Below, one piece after another: positions 42,258 through 50,709 of a stretch of 64,000 nucleotides of DNA. Numbering within the stretch: position 1 is the first letter of the stretch; each line of letters starts with the position of its first letter. The stretch comes from Chitinophaga dinghuensis. Lineage in GTDB: Bacteria > Bacteroidota > Bacteroidia > Chitinophagales > Chitinophagaceae. The notes under the pieces were generated by a model. That model was given only the letters and a program-made list of their open reading frames with translations. It ran no database searches and was not told where the DNA came from. Location of the stretch: contig NZ_QLMA01000003.1 in NCBI RefSeq assembly GCF_003259435.1, forward strand, positions 186,001 through 250,000. The letters run 5' to 3'. A program made the translations under genes and the position numbers.

Positions 42258-44078
42258 ATGCTGCAATTAACTGACTGGATCATTATCGGAATTTACCTGG
42301 GTATTATTGTCCTGATTGGATTACTATTAAGAAGAAAAGCAAAGCAAAATAAGACGGCGTATATGTTGGGAGGAAAGTCGCTCCCATGGTACATGCTCGG
42401 ACTCTCCAACGCTGCGGATATGTTCGACATTTCTGGTACCATGTGGCTGGTGACGCTCACCTTCGTATACGGCATGAAGAGTATCTGGATTCCGTGGCTA
42501 TGGCCTATCTTCAACCAGGTGTTCATGATGGTGTTTGTCAGCGCCTGGCTCAGGCGTTCTAATGTCAGCACCGGTGCAGAATGGATCATTACCCGCTTTG
42601 GGAATGGTAAAGACGCAGCACTCTCTCACACCATTACAGTTGTTTTTGCTTTGATCAGCTGCCTGGGTTTCATGGCATATGGCTTTGTAGGCTTAGGTAA
42701 ATTCATGGAAATATTCATTCCTTGGTCCAATATTGCACCTTACATACCATTCACTGTACAACCGGAATATGTGCCGCACCTCTATGGCGTAGCCTTTGCA
42801 CTGTTCGCGGTATTCTACAGTATCCTGGGTGGTATGAGTAGTATTGTTTGGGCAGACGCGGTTCAGTATGTAATTCGTACAGCCGCCGCCGTTATAATTG
42901 CAGTTATTGCGATGAGAGCCCTCGCGGTTCACGCACTCAATGTCCCTGAAGGATGGATGAATCCTTTCTTCGGCTGGAAACTTAACCTCGACTGGGGGCG
43001 TATCATTCCGGAAGTGAATGAAAAAATTAACAGCGACGGCTACACGCTGTTTGGCGCTTTCTTCATGATGATGGTCTTCAAAGGCCTGCTGGTAAGTCTT
43101 GCAGGTCCTGCGCCCAACTACGATATGCAGAAGATCCTCAGTACCCGCAGCCCGCAAGATGCCGCTAAAATGAGCGGTTTCGTATCCATTGTGTTAATGC
43201 CTGTAAGATACCTCATGATCATCGGTTTTGCTGTACTTGGACTGATCTACTACAAACAGCTCAATCTGAAAACCGGGGACCATATAGATTTTGAAAAAAT
43301 ATTGCCTGCTGCCATCAGCAGCTTTGCGCCAGTGGGCGTGATGGGCTTACTGGTTGCCGGTATGCTGGCTTCCTTCATCGGCACATTCGCCGGCACGCTG
43401 AATGCGGCCCAGGCTTATATAGTGAATGATGTCTACCTGAAATATATTAACCCTGACGCCAGTAACAGGAAAATCAGCAGCGTAAACTATCTGGCAGGTA
43501 TCCTGATCGTGATCATCAGTATCGTTATCGGCGTATTTGCGAAAGATGTGAACAGCGTATTACAATGGCTGGTATCCGGATTATGGGGCGGTTATGTGGC
43601 GGCCAATGTGCTGAAATGGTACTGGTGGCGATTCAACGGATACGGCTTCTTCTGGGGAATGCTGTCCGGTATCGCAGCTGCGCTTATTTGTCCTTATATC
43701 TTCACAGGTCTGAACCTGTACTATTTCCCAGTGATATTAGTGATTTCGTTGGTTGGTTGCATCGCCGGAACATTAGCTACTCCTCCGGTAGATGCAAAAA
43801 CACTGGGACAATTCTATTACAATGTACGCCCATGGGGCTTTTGGAAACCGGTCCTCCAAAACATGCAGGCAGCATACCCTGACCTGGAACCCAACCGTAA
43901 TTTCCGCAGAGACATGTTCAACGTTGTTGTTGGTATCATCGCACAACTGTGCCTGATGGCTTTGCCTATGTACCTCGTACTGGAGCAACATACGCCTATG
44001 TATATCACTGGCGCTATCCTCGTTGTAATGCTCTTCCTGCTGAAAAAATACTGGTGGGATAACCTCGATAAAATATGA
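42258..44078 (+). CDS. Sodium:solute symporter (SSS family)
   Basis: 606 residues with about 13-14 hydrophobic helices. The N-terminus shows the SSS pattern (GLLLRRKAKQNKTAYMLGGKSLPWYMLGLSNAADMFDISGT), and GGMSSIVWADAVQYVIRTAAAVI is the conserved helix near the sodium site. In Bacteroides fragilis the mannan-catabolic genes include a sodium/sugar symporter beside the GH130 phosphorylase, so this one is inferred to carry mannobiose or mannosylglucose across the inner membrane. It ends 13 bp before the GH130 gene. Confidence 0.9.
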   Translation: MLQLTDWIIIGIYLGIIVLIGLLLRRKAKQNKTAYMLGGKSLPWYMLGLSNAADMFDISGTMWLVTLTFVYGMKSIWIPWLWPIFNQVFMMVFVSAWLRRSNVSTGAEWIITRFGNGKDAALSHTITVVFALISCLGFMAYGFVGLGKFMEIFIPWSNIAPYIPFTVQPEYVPHLYGVAFALFAVFYSILGGMSSIVWADAVQYVIRTAAAVIIAVIAMRALAVHALNVPEGWMNPFFGWKLNLDWGRIIPEVNEKINSDGYTLFGAFFMMMVFKGLLVSLAGPAPNYDMQKILSTRSPQDAAKMSGFVSIVLMPVRYLMIIGFAVLGLIYYKQLNLKTGDHIDFEKILPAAISSFAPVGVMGLLVAGMLASFIGTFAGTLNAAQAYIVNDVYLKYINPDASNRKISSVNYLAGILIVIISIVIGVFAKDVNSVLQWLVSGLWGGYVAANVLKWYWWRFNGYGFFWGMLSGIAAALICPYIFTGLNLYYFPVILVISLVGCIAGTLATPPVDAKTLGQFYYNVRPWGFWKPVLQNMQAAYPDLEPNRNFRRDMFNVVVGIIAQLCLMALPMYLVLEQHTPMYITGAILVVMLFLLKKYWWDNLDKI

Positions 44079-44091
44079 AGCGATATAAATT

Positions 44092-45282
44092 ATGAGAATG
44101 CGAGAAACTTTCGGTGAACGATTAAAGCAATTACAAACAGCCCAGGATGCGCTGATACAACTGGAGAACAAACCGGTGCTACCCGGCAACGGTATCTTTG
44201 AACGTTATCAGTATCCCGTCCTAACGGCTGCGCATACCCCTCTGTCCTGGCGTTACGATCTGAACGAACAACGTAACCCTTTCCTGATGGAACGCTTTGG
44301 TATCAATGCGACCTTCAATGCCGGCGCCATCAAATGGCAGGATAAATACCTGATGATGGTACGCGTAGAAGGGGCTGATCGCAAATCCTTCTTCGCTATC
44401 GCTGAAAGTAAGGATGGTATCCAACAATGGCAATTCCGCGAAATACCGGTGGCCATTCCTGAAACCGAAAACCCTGATGTAAACGTTTACGATATCAGAC
44501 TGACCGCCCACGAAGATGGCTGGATCTACGGCCTTTTCTGCACAGAAAGAAAAGATCCCGCTGCAGCTCCCGGCGATATGTCTTCTGCCATCGCACAATG
44601 CGGCATTGTCCGTACCCGCGATCTGGAATCATGGGAACGCCTGCCTGATCTGATGACCAGCTCTCCACAACAACGTAATGTGGTGCTGCATCCGGAGTTC
44701 GTAAACGGCCAGTATGCGCTTTACACCAGGCCGCAGGATAACTTCATCGAAGCCGGTTCCGGCGGAGGTATCGCTATCGGCTATACGAAAGATATGACCA
44801 AGGCGGTGGTGACTTCCGAACAAGTGATCGACCCAAGACATTATCATACAATAAGCGAACTCAAAAATGGCCAGGGTCCTGCGCCTATAAAAACGGCGGA
44901 AGGCTGGTTACACCTGGCGCATGGCGTTAGAAACACCGCTGCAGGTTTCCGCTATGTACTTTATATGTTCATGACGGATCTCCACGATATTACCCGCGTT
45001 ACTCATAAACCTGCCGGCTATTTTATGGGCCCGGAAGGGCAGGAGAGAGTAGGCGACGTGTCCAACGTGCTTTTCTCTAACGGCTGGATTGCCGATGAAG
45101 ATGGCCGTGTCTTAATATATTATGCTTCCTCTGATACCCGCATGCATGTGGCAGTTTCATCCATAGCGCAACTGGTGGATTATGTAAAACACACCGCTCC
45201 TGATGGCTATCGCTCAGCTACCAGCGTAGCTACAATAATGCAGATTGTAAACGGTAATAAACAGCCCCATACTGCTATTTAA
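44092..45282 (+). CDS. GH130 mannoside phosphorylase (4-O-beta-D-mannosyl-D-glucose phosphorylase-like)
   Basis: 396 residues, the size of the mannosylglucose phosphorylase of Bacteroides. Phosphorolysis would yield mannose 1-phosphate and glucose in the cytoplasm. Family features: FGINATFNAGAI, LMMVRVEGADRKSFFAIAES, NPDVNVYDIRLT with Asp134 at the position of the catalytic Asp of GH130, LHPEFVNGQYALYTRPQ, GPAPIKTAEGWLHLAHGVRNTAAGFRY. The adjacent symporter supports GH130 subgroup 1. A second ATG at 44098 is an equally good start. Specificity is inferred from similarity and context. Confidence 0.88.
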   Translation: MRMRETFGERLKQLQTAQDALIQLENKPVLPGNGIFERYQYPVLTAAHTPLSWRYDLNEQRNPFLMERFGINATFNAGAIKWQDKYLMMVRVEGADRKSFFAIAESKDGIQQWQFREIPVAIPETENPDVNVYDIRLTAHEDGWIYGLFCTERKDPAAAPGDMSSAIAQCGIVRTRDLESWERLPDLMTSSPQQRNVVLHPEFVNGQYALYTRPQDNFIEAGSGGGIAIGYTKDMTKAVVTSEQVIDPRHYHTISELKNGQGPAPIKTAEGWLHLAHGVRNTAAGFRYVLYMFMTDLHDITRVTHKPAGYFMGPEGQERVGDVSNVLFSNGWIADEDGRVLIYYASSDTRMHVAVSSIAQLVDYVKHTAPDGYRSATSVATIMQIVNGNKQPHTAI

Positions 45283-45299
45283 GCAGTTCTTTTCCCTGA

Positions 45300-45327
45300 C
45301 AGGGCAGTTGGTGATGCGGCTGCCCTG
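45300..45327 (+). terminator. Stem-loop after GH130 gene
   Basis: CAGGGCAG / CTGCCCTG (8 bp), 12-base loop, no T-tract. Possible weak terminator of the mannoside operon. Confidence 0.4.
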
Positions 45328-45386
45328 GGGGAATTCCCTTCCAAACCCCGGTCTTTCGCCTGTAAAAAAATATTATCTTGCTGCTG

Positions 45387-47336
45387 ATGTCAATCAGATC
45401 AGTATGTAGTTGGTTACTCCTGTTCCTGGGAGTGGTTCCTGGCGTATTCGCCCAGGATTCTCTGTTTACTTATCATTTGCTGGATTCCGTCCGACAACTA
45501 CGGCCAGATACCTCTACCGTCCGGATATGGCTGGAAGAAAGTCGCCGTACCGCCGCCTATTTTGATGGGCATAAAAAGGAAAATGTCTTCCTGCAGGAAG
45601 CCATTGCCATGAGCCAGGAGCTGAAATATCCACAAGGATTATCCATGGCCTACAATGAATTGGGCACCTCCAAGAGGAATAAGTCGCAGTACATCCTGGC
45701 GGAAGACTATCACGAAAGAGCCATCAAATACGCGCAGGAAGCCCGGGATTCCGTGTTGCTATGCCAGTCGCTCAACAATGCCGGGGTCGATTGTCGCCGG
45801 TTGGATAAGCTCCAGAAAGCCTTTGATTATCATTTTGCAGCCCTTCAAATCGCGGAAAAAATTGGAAACATAAAGAACATCTGCGTCGCCACGAATAGCA
45901 TTGGTAATATCCAGTTATCAGAAGGGAAATATGAACTGTCTATAGAACGTTTTCAGCATGCCTTAAAACTGGAAGAGGAAAGTAACAACCCCCTCGGCAT
46001 GGCCATCAACCTGGGAAATCTGGGATATGCCTATCAGGGACTTGGTAAACTGGATCTGGCCATCCAACACTATAAAAGTTCTCTGGCCATCAACGAAAAA
46101 TTAAAGAACGCCACCGGGAAAGTGATCTGCTTTAATGCACTTGGTGCTGCATTTCAGGAAAAGAAAGATTACCCAACAGCGATGGAATATCTGCAGAAAG
46201 CCTTACAGGTCAATGATCAGGTAGACGATAAAGTACACATGGCAGAAAGCTATATGAACATCGGGAAACTGCTTAGTGTACAAAATAAACATGAAGAGGC
46301 ACGCGGCTTCTTTCAGCAAGGCATTACCCTGAGTAACTATTGGGGCTTCAAATCCATGCTGATGGATACTTATAAAGCCCTGGCGCTGGACTACAAAAAT
46401 AGCGGCGATTTCCAGAAATCCCTGGAGGCTACAGAAAAATCACTCCTGTACAAGGATAGTATCCTCAATGAAAAGGCTGCGATGGCCCTGAACCAGATGC
46501 AGGCCATTTATGATGTGGACCGTAAGGATAACCAGATCCGTACCCTGCAGCATGATAAAATGGTGGGAGAGCTGCGTACCAAAAGAAATGTGGTATTCAT
46601 CTTCGCCCTGGCCGCTTTCCTGATTATGCTGACAGTAGGTGGATTCTTCTATATCCGTCACCGGAACCTGGAAGAAAACAAGCAGACCTTGCAACTGGAA
46701 CTCCGGTCCCTTCGTTCACAAATGAATCCGCATTTCATATTCAACTCGCTCAGTTCCATTCATCGATATATCTGGAGCAATAACCAGGAAGAAGCGTCTG
46801 ACTATCTTACCAAATTCTCCAAACTCATGCGCCTTATTCTGGATAATACCCAACATACTTTCGTTTCCCTGAATAAAGAACTGGAATCCCTGCGTCTATA
46901 CCTGGACCTGGAATCCTTGAGATGTAATGGTATCTTTGATTATCGGATAAAGGTGGCGTCTGATATCCACGATGAAGAAGTACTGATCCCTCCCATGATA
47001 TTACAACCCTATGTGGAAAATGCTATCTGGCACGGACTCGTACATAAATCAAATGAGAAAGGGCAATTGGATATTGGTATCCGATTGGAAGGACGTAGTC
47101 TGGTATGCACCATTACCGATAATGGTATTGGCAGAAAGAGAGCGATGGAAATCAAAGCGAGAAAGGGCAAAACGCATACCTCTGTGGGCATGAAGGTGAC
47201 GCAGGGCAGAATTGATCTGATTCGCAAAATCAATAACAAAGATGCCAGCGTGGTTGTCACAGACCTGGAAGACCCAGGCGGAGAGCCAACAGGAACGCTT
47301 GTAACAATCATTCTGCCAGCAGAATTTATTTTCTAG
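45387..47336 (+). CDS. TPR-containing LytS-type sensor histidine kinase
   Basis: 649 residues. A signal peptide (SWLLLFLGVVPGVFAQ) is followed by a periplasmic array of about seven tetratricopeptide repeats (such as ALKLEEESNNPLGMAINLGNLGYAYQGLGKLDLAIQHYKSSLAINEK). One membrane helix (VVFIFALAAFLIMLTVGGFFYI) leads to a His_kinase domain with MNPHFIFNSLSSIHRYI, the conserved His in RSQMNPHF. The ATP-binding domain shows PYVENAIWHGL and DNGIGRKRA. TTG at 45378 is in frame, but ATG 45387 precedes the signal peptide. Paired with the response regulator 22 bp downstream. The signal sensed is unknown; proximity to the mannoside operon does not prove a link. Confidence 0.92.
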   Translation: MSIRSVCSWLLLFLGVVPGVFAQDSLFTYHLLDSVRQLRPDTSTVRIWLEESRRTAAYFDGHKKENVFLQEAIAMSQELKYPQGLSMAYNELGTSKRNKSQYILAEDYHERAIKYAQEARDSVLLCQSLNNAGVDCRRLDKLQKAFDYHFAALQIAEKIGNIKNICVATNSIGNIQLSEGKYELSIERFQHALKLEEESNNPLGMAINLGNLGYAYQGLGKLDLAIQHYKSSLAINEKLKNATGKVICFNALGAAFQEKKDYPTAMEYLQKALQVNDQVDDKVHMAESYMNIGKLLSVQNKHEEARGFFQQGITLSNYWGFKSMLMDTYKALALDYKNSGDFQKSLEATEKSLLYKDSILNEKAAMALNQMQAIYDVDRKDNQIRTLQHDKMVGELRTKRNVVFIFALAAFLIMLTVGGFFYIRHRNLEENKQTLQLELRSLRSQMNPHFIFNSLSSIHRYIWSNNQEEASDYLTKFSKLMRLILDNTQHTFVSLNKELESLRLYLDLESLRCNGIFDYRIKVASDIHDEEVLIPPMILQPYVENAIWHGLVHKSNEKGQLDIGIRLEGRSLVCTITDNGIGRKRAMEIKARKGKTHTSVGMKVTQGRIDLIRKINNKDASVVVTDLEDPGGEPTGTLVTIILPAEFIF

Positions 47337-47358
47337 CATATAACTAAAACCTACATAA

Positions 47359-48123
47359 ATGACTGACATAAAAGCCATTATCGTAGATGATGAGCAACAC
47401 TGTATAGACGCACTCCAAACAATGCTGCTGAAGAAATGTCCGGGTGTACAAGTGATTGGCGCGGCCAACAGTGTAAGAGAAGGCCGTGAATTAATCGATG
47501 AACTCCAGCCCGATCTGGTATTCCTGGATGTGGAAATGCCTCACCAGAACGGTTTTGAACTGTTGCGTCAATATGAGAAAGTAACCTTCGACGTTATTTT
47601 TACCACTGCCTATGAACAATATGCCCTCAAAGCAATCAAGTTCAATGCATTGGATTATCTACTGAAGCCATTCAGTGTAAAGGAACTCCAGGATGCCCTG
47701 GAGAAATTCCGGGAAAAGCAACTGAACACATCAAAAGATCAGTCTGTTTCTCCCCTGGAGGTTTTCCTGCAAAACATGAAAACGCTCCAACAAACACATA
47801 AGAAAATCGCTTTACCAACGATCAACGGTTTAGTGTTTATGCCAGTACAGAATATCGTCAGGTGTGAATCTACCGGCAACTATACCAAGATATTCTTCAC
47901 CGATAAGAAAAACCTGATGGTTTCCCGGCCATTGAAAGAGTTTGAAGAATTACTGACAGACGTGGATTTCTTCCGCGTGCATAATTCCCATCTGATTAAC
48001 CTGCAGCAGATGCAGTCCTACATCCAGGGTGAAGGCGGTTTCGCACTGATGAGCGATGGTACGCAGGTCGAAGTGTCCAGAAGACGCAAAGCCGAATTCC
48101 TGAAAAAGGCAATGCAGTTCTAG
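47359..48123 (+). CDS. LytTR-family response regulator
   Basis: 254 residues. N-terminal receiver with acidic pocket D10-D11, phospho-acceptor Asp57 in LVFLDVEMP, and the conserved Thr/Lys pattern FTTAYEQYALKAIKFNALDYLLKPF. The C-terminal LytTR DNA-binding domain is seen in LPTINGLVFMPVQNIVRCESTGNYTKIFF and FFRVHNSHLINLQQMQSY. It forms a pair with the LytS-type kinase just upstream. Target promoters cannot be identified from the sequence. Confidence 0.95.
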   Translation: MTDIKAIIVDDEQHCIDALQTMLLKKCPGVQVIGAANSVREGRELIDELQPDLVFLDVEMPHQNGFELLRQYEKVTFDVIFTTAYEQYALKAIKFNALDYLLKPFSVKELQDALEKFREKQLNTSKDQSVSPLEVFLQNMKTLQQTHKKIALPTINGLVFMPVQNIVRCESTGNYTKIFFTDKKNLMVSRPLKEFEELLTDVDFFRVHNSHLINLQQMQSYIQGEGGFALMSDGTQVEVSRRRKAEFLKKAMQF

Positions 48124-48319
48124 CCTTCAGCTATTCAGCAACTTAGAAATGCCGATTCCAGATTTATACGTTTTCATACCACTTATGGCAAATTAGCTAC
48201 CGGATAATAATTGGATGTTGTGTGCCTTTTGGTGAAAAGTTAGATTTGTATTACGATTTCAATATTAACCTTATATAAAGATTTTATTCTCTGCATTACT
48301 AGCGTGATTAGCCCCAAAG

Positions 48320-48348
48320 AAAAAAGACACCTACGTGGTGTCTTTTTT
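48320..48348. terminator. Bidirectional terminator between response regulator and ispH
   Basis: Perfect 12-bp stem AAAAAAGACACC / GGTGTCTTTTTT, loop TACGT. A- and T-tracts on both sides. Confidence 0.9.
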
Positions 48349-48387
48349 GTTATATGCCTATTTATAAGTTTTTTACAGATGGTTATT

Positions 48388-49608
48388 TTATGCTATAGCT
48401 AATTCATCTGCTAAATGTTCCAGTTGATAGAAAGACAACAACTTGCGGATAACACCTTCCACCAAAGCATCCGGACAAGAAGCGCCACTTGTCAGTAGAA
48501 TAGTGACCTGTTCTTTCTCCGGCAGGAAGTTTTCGGTATATTTTTCTTCCTTATGATGGAAGTCGTAATGATGTACGGCTGATTTGGAAACCAGTTGTTC
48601 CGGATCAGACACAAAGTAGGTAGGTAGTTTCTCTTCGCAGAGTTCCACCAGGTGAGAGGTGTTGGAGCTGTTGTAGCCGCCTACCACCACCGCCAGATCC
48701 GCTGGTTCGAGGAGCATACCTGTAACGGCACTTTGATTATCGTTGGTCGCATAGCAGAGGGTATCTCTGGTATCGGCGAAGCGTTCTGAGATGGTAGCTT
48801 CTGTCAGTCCGAAAGTAGCCACCATTACATCTTTAATGTAATCTGCGATAGCCTGGGTTTCGGTAGCCAGCATAGTAGTTTGGTTTACGACGCCTACACG
48901 TTGTAAATCTTTGGTCGCATCAAATCCTGGAGAAGACTGCCCGGCAAAAACGGTTGCAAATTCGGCAGCAGGTCGTTGGCCACTGATGAATTCACCTAAC
49001 AAGATGGCCTCTTTCATGTCTTTCACCACCACCGTAGCAGTATTGGCTTTACTGTGACTGAAAGTAGCGCGTGTCTCCTCATGCTTTGGCTTACCATGCA
49101 CAATAACAGTATAATCTTTCTGTCCGATCTGCTCTGCCTTATTCCACACTCTTTCTACGAAAGGACAGGTAGTATTGTATTTCAGGGGTTCTATACCCAG
49201 TTGTTCCAGTTGTTTTTCAATTTCCAGGGTGGTACCGAAAGCAGGAACAATCACAATATCATCCGGCTGTAATTCTGTCCAGGGAACGAGTTGTTTGCCG
49301 CTGGTATCCATGAGAAACTGTACGCCTCTGCTGAGCAGATCGTTGTTTACATGTGGATTATGAATCATTTCACTGAGGAGGAAAATGCGCTTGCCTGGGT
49401 TTTCATCCACCGTTCTGAAAGCAATCTCGATCGCATTTTCTACGCCATAGCAAAAGCCAAAATGCCTTGCCAGGAGTATTTTCAGCGGACCGAAATCCAG
49501 TACGGTAGGGGTAAAATCCTTTTTCATGCGGTCCTGCTGTTTACGCTTGTTTTTAATAGCGGTGATCAGCGGACTGCGATATATAACCGGAACGTTGAAT
49601 GTTTTCAT
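48388..49608 (-). CDS. ispH: 4-hydroxy-3-methylbut-2-enyl diphosphate reductase
   Basis: 406 residues, the long Bacteroidota form. Iron-sulfur enzyme making IPP and DMAPP in the last step of the MEP isoprenoid pathway. Cysteine ligands are seen in RHFGFCYGVENAIE, YNTTCPFVERVW and LLTSGASCPDALVEGVI. GKPKHEETRATFSH and VVVGGYNSSNTSHLVELCEE are also typical. The first 27 residues before MKKDFTP are less conserved and the start could be internal. The rhomboid gene lies 84 bp upstream on the same strand. Confidence 0.95.
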   Translation of the reverse strand: MKTFNVPVIYRSPLITAIKNKRKQQDRMKKDFTPTVLDFGPLKILLARHFGFCYGVENAIEIAFRTVDENPGKRIFLLSEMIHNPHVNNDLLSRGVQFLMDTSGKQLVPWTELQPDDIVIVPAFGTTLEIEKQLEQLGIEPLKYNTTCPFVERVWNKAEQIGQKDYTVIVHGKPKHEETRATFSHSKANTATVVVKDMKEAILLGEFISGQRPAAEFATVFAGQSSPGFDATKDLQRVGVVNQTTMLATETQAIADYIKDVMVATFGLTEATISERFADTRDTLCYATNDNQSAVTGMLLEPADLAVVVGGYNSSNTSHLVELCEEKLPTYFVSDPEQLVSKSAVHHYDFHHKEEKYTENFLPEKEQVTILLTSGASCPDALVEGVIRKLLSFYQLEHLADELAIA

Positions 49609-49692
49609 GTGTTGATGAGCCTATAAATTAACGGCAAAGTTAATCAATTGATCGGCATGAAGGATATTTGGCGTAGCCAGACAGCCAGCGCG

Positions 49693-50568
49693 CTAGTTTT
49701 CCTTGCTTACTTTTTCTAACCAGGCTTTTTCTTCTGCGCTGAGGCTTGAATACCCTTTTTCGTTTATTTTATCGAGGAGTTGATCCAGTTTGGATTGGGT
49801 ATTTTCGTCTGTTTTCTTCACTATTTTCAGCGGCGATTTTTTAGGCTTGAACTTCTTGACAGTCGGTTTGGAGGCTTTACGTTCACTGGGCGTGAAGAGC
49901 CAGATCAACGGTCGGGCAAGGTCAGTGCCATTTTGCAGCAGCTTGATGTAAGCAAATCCAAAGGCAGCTCCTCCCAGATGGGACATTACACCGCCGAAGT
50001 TACCGTCAAACATGGTAATCAGGCCAATAATCACCAGGGCGAGGGCCAGCCATTTCAGTCGCACAGAACCGATGAACATCAGGCCGATTTCATAGTTCGG
50101 CACCTGGGTGGCAGCAGCTACGAGCAGGCACATAACAGATGCGGACGCGCCGATCATGAGGCCATCGATATTATGTACAAAGAGATAATAAGCAGCCATA
50201 TACACCAATCCGCCTACTAATCCGCCCATCAGGTACACCGGCAATACCCGCTGGTTACCGAGCATTTCCCGGAATATGTTCCCGAACCAGAAAAGGTTCA
50301 GCATATTGAAGAGAATATGGAAAATCTGCACATGGGAGAACATATAAGTAATTAAGCCCCATGGCTTCGTAATGAAAATGGAGAGATTGGAGTGAAGGGC
50401 TACCTGGCTATATACCCAATCAAACATTCCGCTTTGCGAGAATCGATCTACCAGGCGCAATAGATTTAGTCCCAGGAAAATAATAATGTTCCAGAAAAGC
50501 AGATGGTTAATTGTATTCCCTTGCCTGAGCCAATAACGAATATCCGATTGAAAAGAGGTCCCGTTCAT
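49693..50568 (-). CDS. Rhomboid-family intramembrane serine protease
   Basis: 291 residues with about six membrane helices. Catalytic Ser142 in the GASAS turn and His197 in SHLGGAAFGF form the rhomboid dyad. FSHVQIFHILFNMLNLFWFG contains the conserved HxxxN segment, and EMLGNQRVLPVYLMGGLVGG matches the following loop. A basic, lysine-rich cytosolic tail ends in EKGYSSLSAEEKAWLEKVSKEN, as in many Bacteroidota rhomboids. Its substrate is unknown. It is preceded by a terminator that isolates it from the TraB-type gene. Confidence 0.9.
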   Translation of the reverse strand: MNGTSFQSDIRYWLRQGNTINHLLFWNIIIFLGLNLLRLVDRFSQSGMFDWVYSQVALHSNLSIFITKPWGLITYMFSHVQIFHILFNMLNLFWFGNIFREMLGNQRVLPVYLMGGLVGGLVYMAAYYLFVHNIDGLMIGASASVMCLLVAAATQVPNYEIGLMFIGSVRLKWLALALVIIGLITMFDGNFGGVMSHLGGAAFGFAYIKLLQNGTDLARPLIWLFTPSERKASKPTVKKFKPKKSPLKIVKKTDENTQSKLDQLLDKINEKGYSSLSAEEKAWLEKVSKEN

Positions 50569-50618
50569 ATCTACAAATTAATATAAAAATCCGGGAATTT
50601 GATTGCAGCTAATTCAAA

Positions 50619-50661
50619 AAAAATACTGCCAGAAACAATAAAAATGACCGGCAGTATTTTT
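50619..50661 (-). terminator. Terminator of the TraB/GumN gene
   Basis: Perfect 12-bp stem AAAAATACTGCC / GGCAGTATTTTT with a 19-base loop; the minus strand ends in a T-run. Confidence 0.8.
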
Positions 50662-50709
50662 ATAGAATATTAAACAAAAAAATATTGTGATAGTTCTGTT
50701 AAAAAGGCA

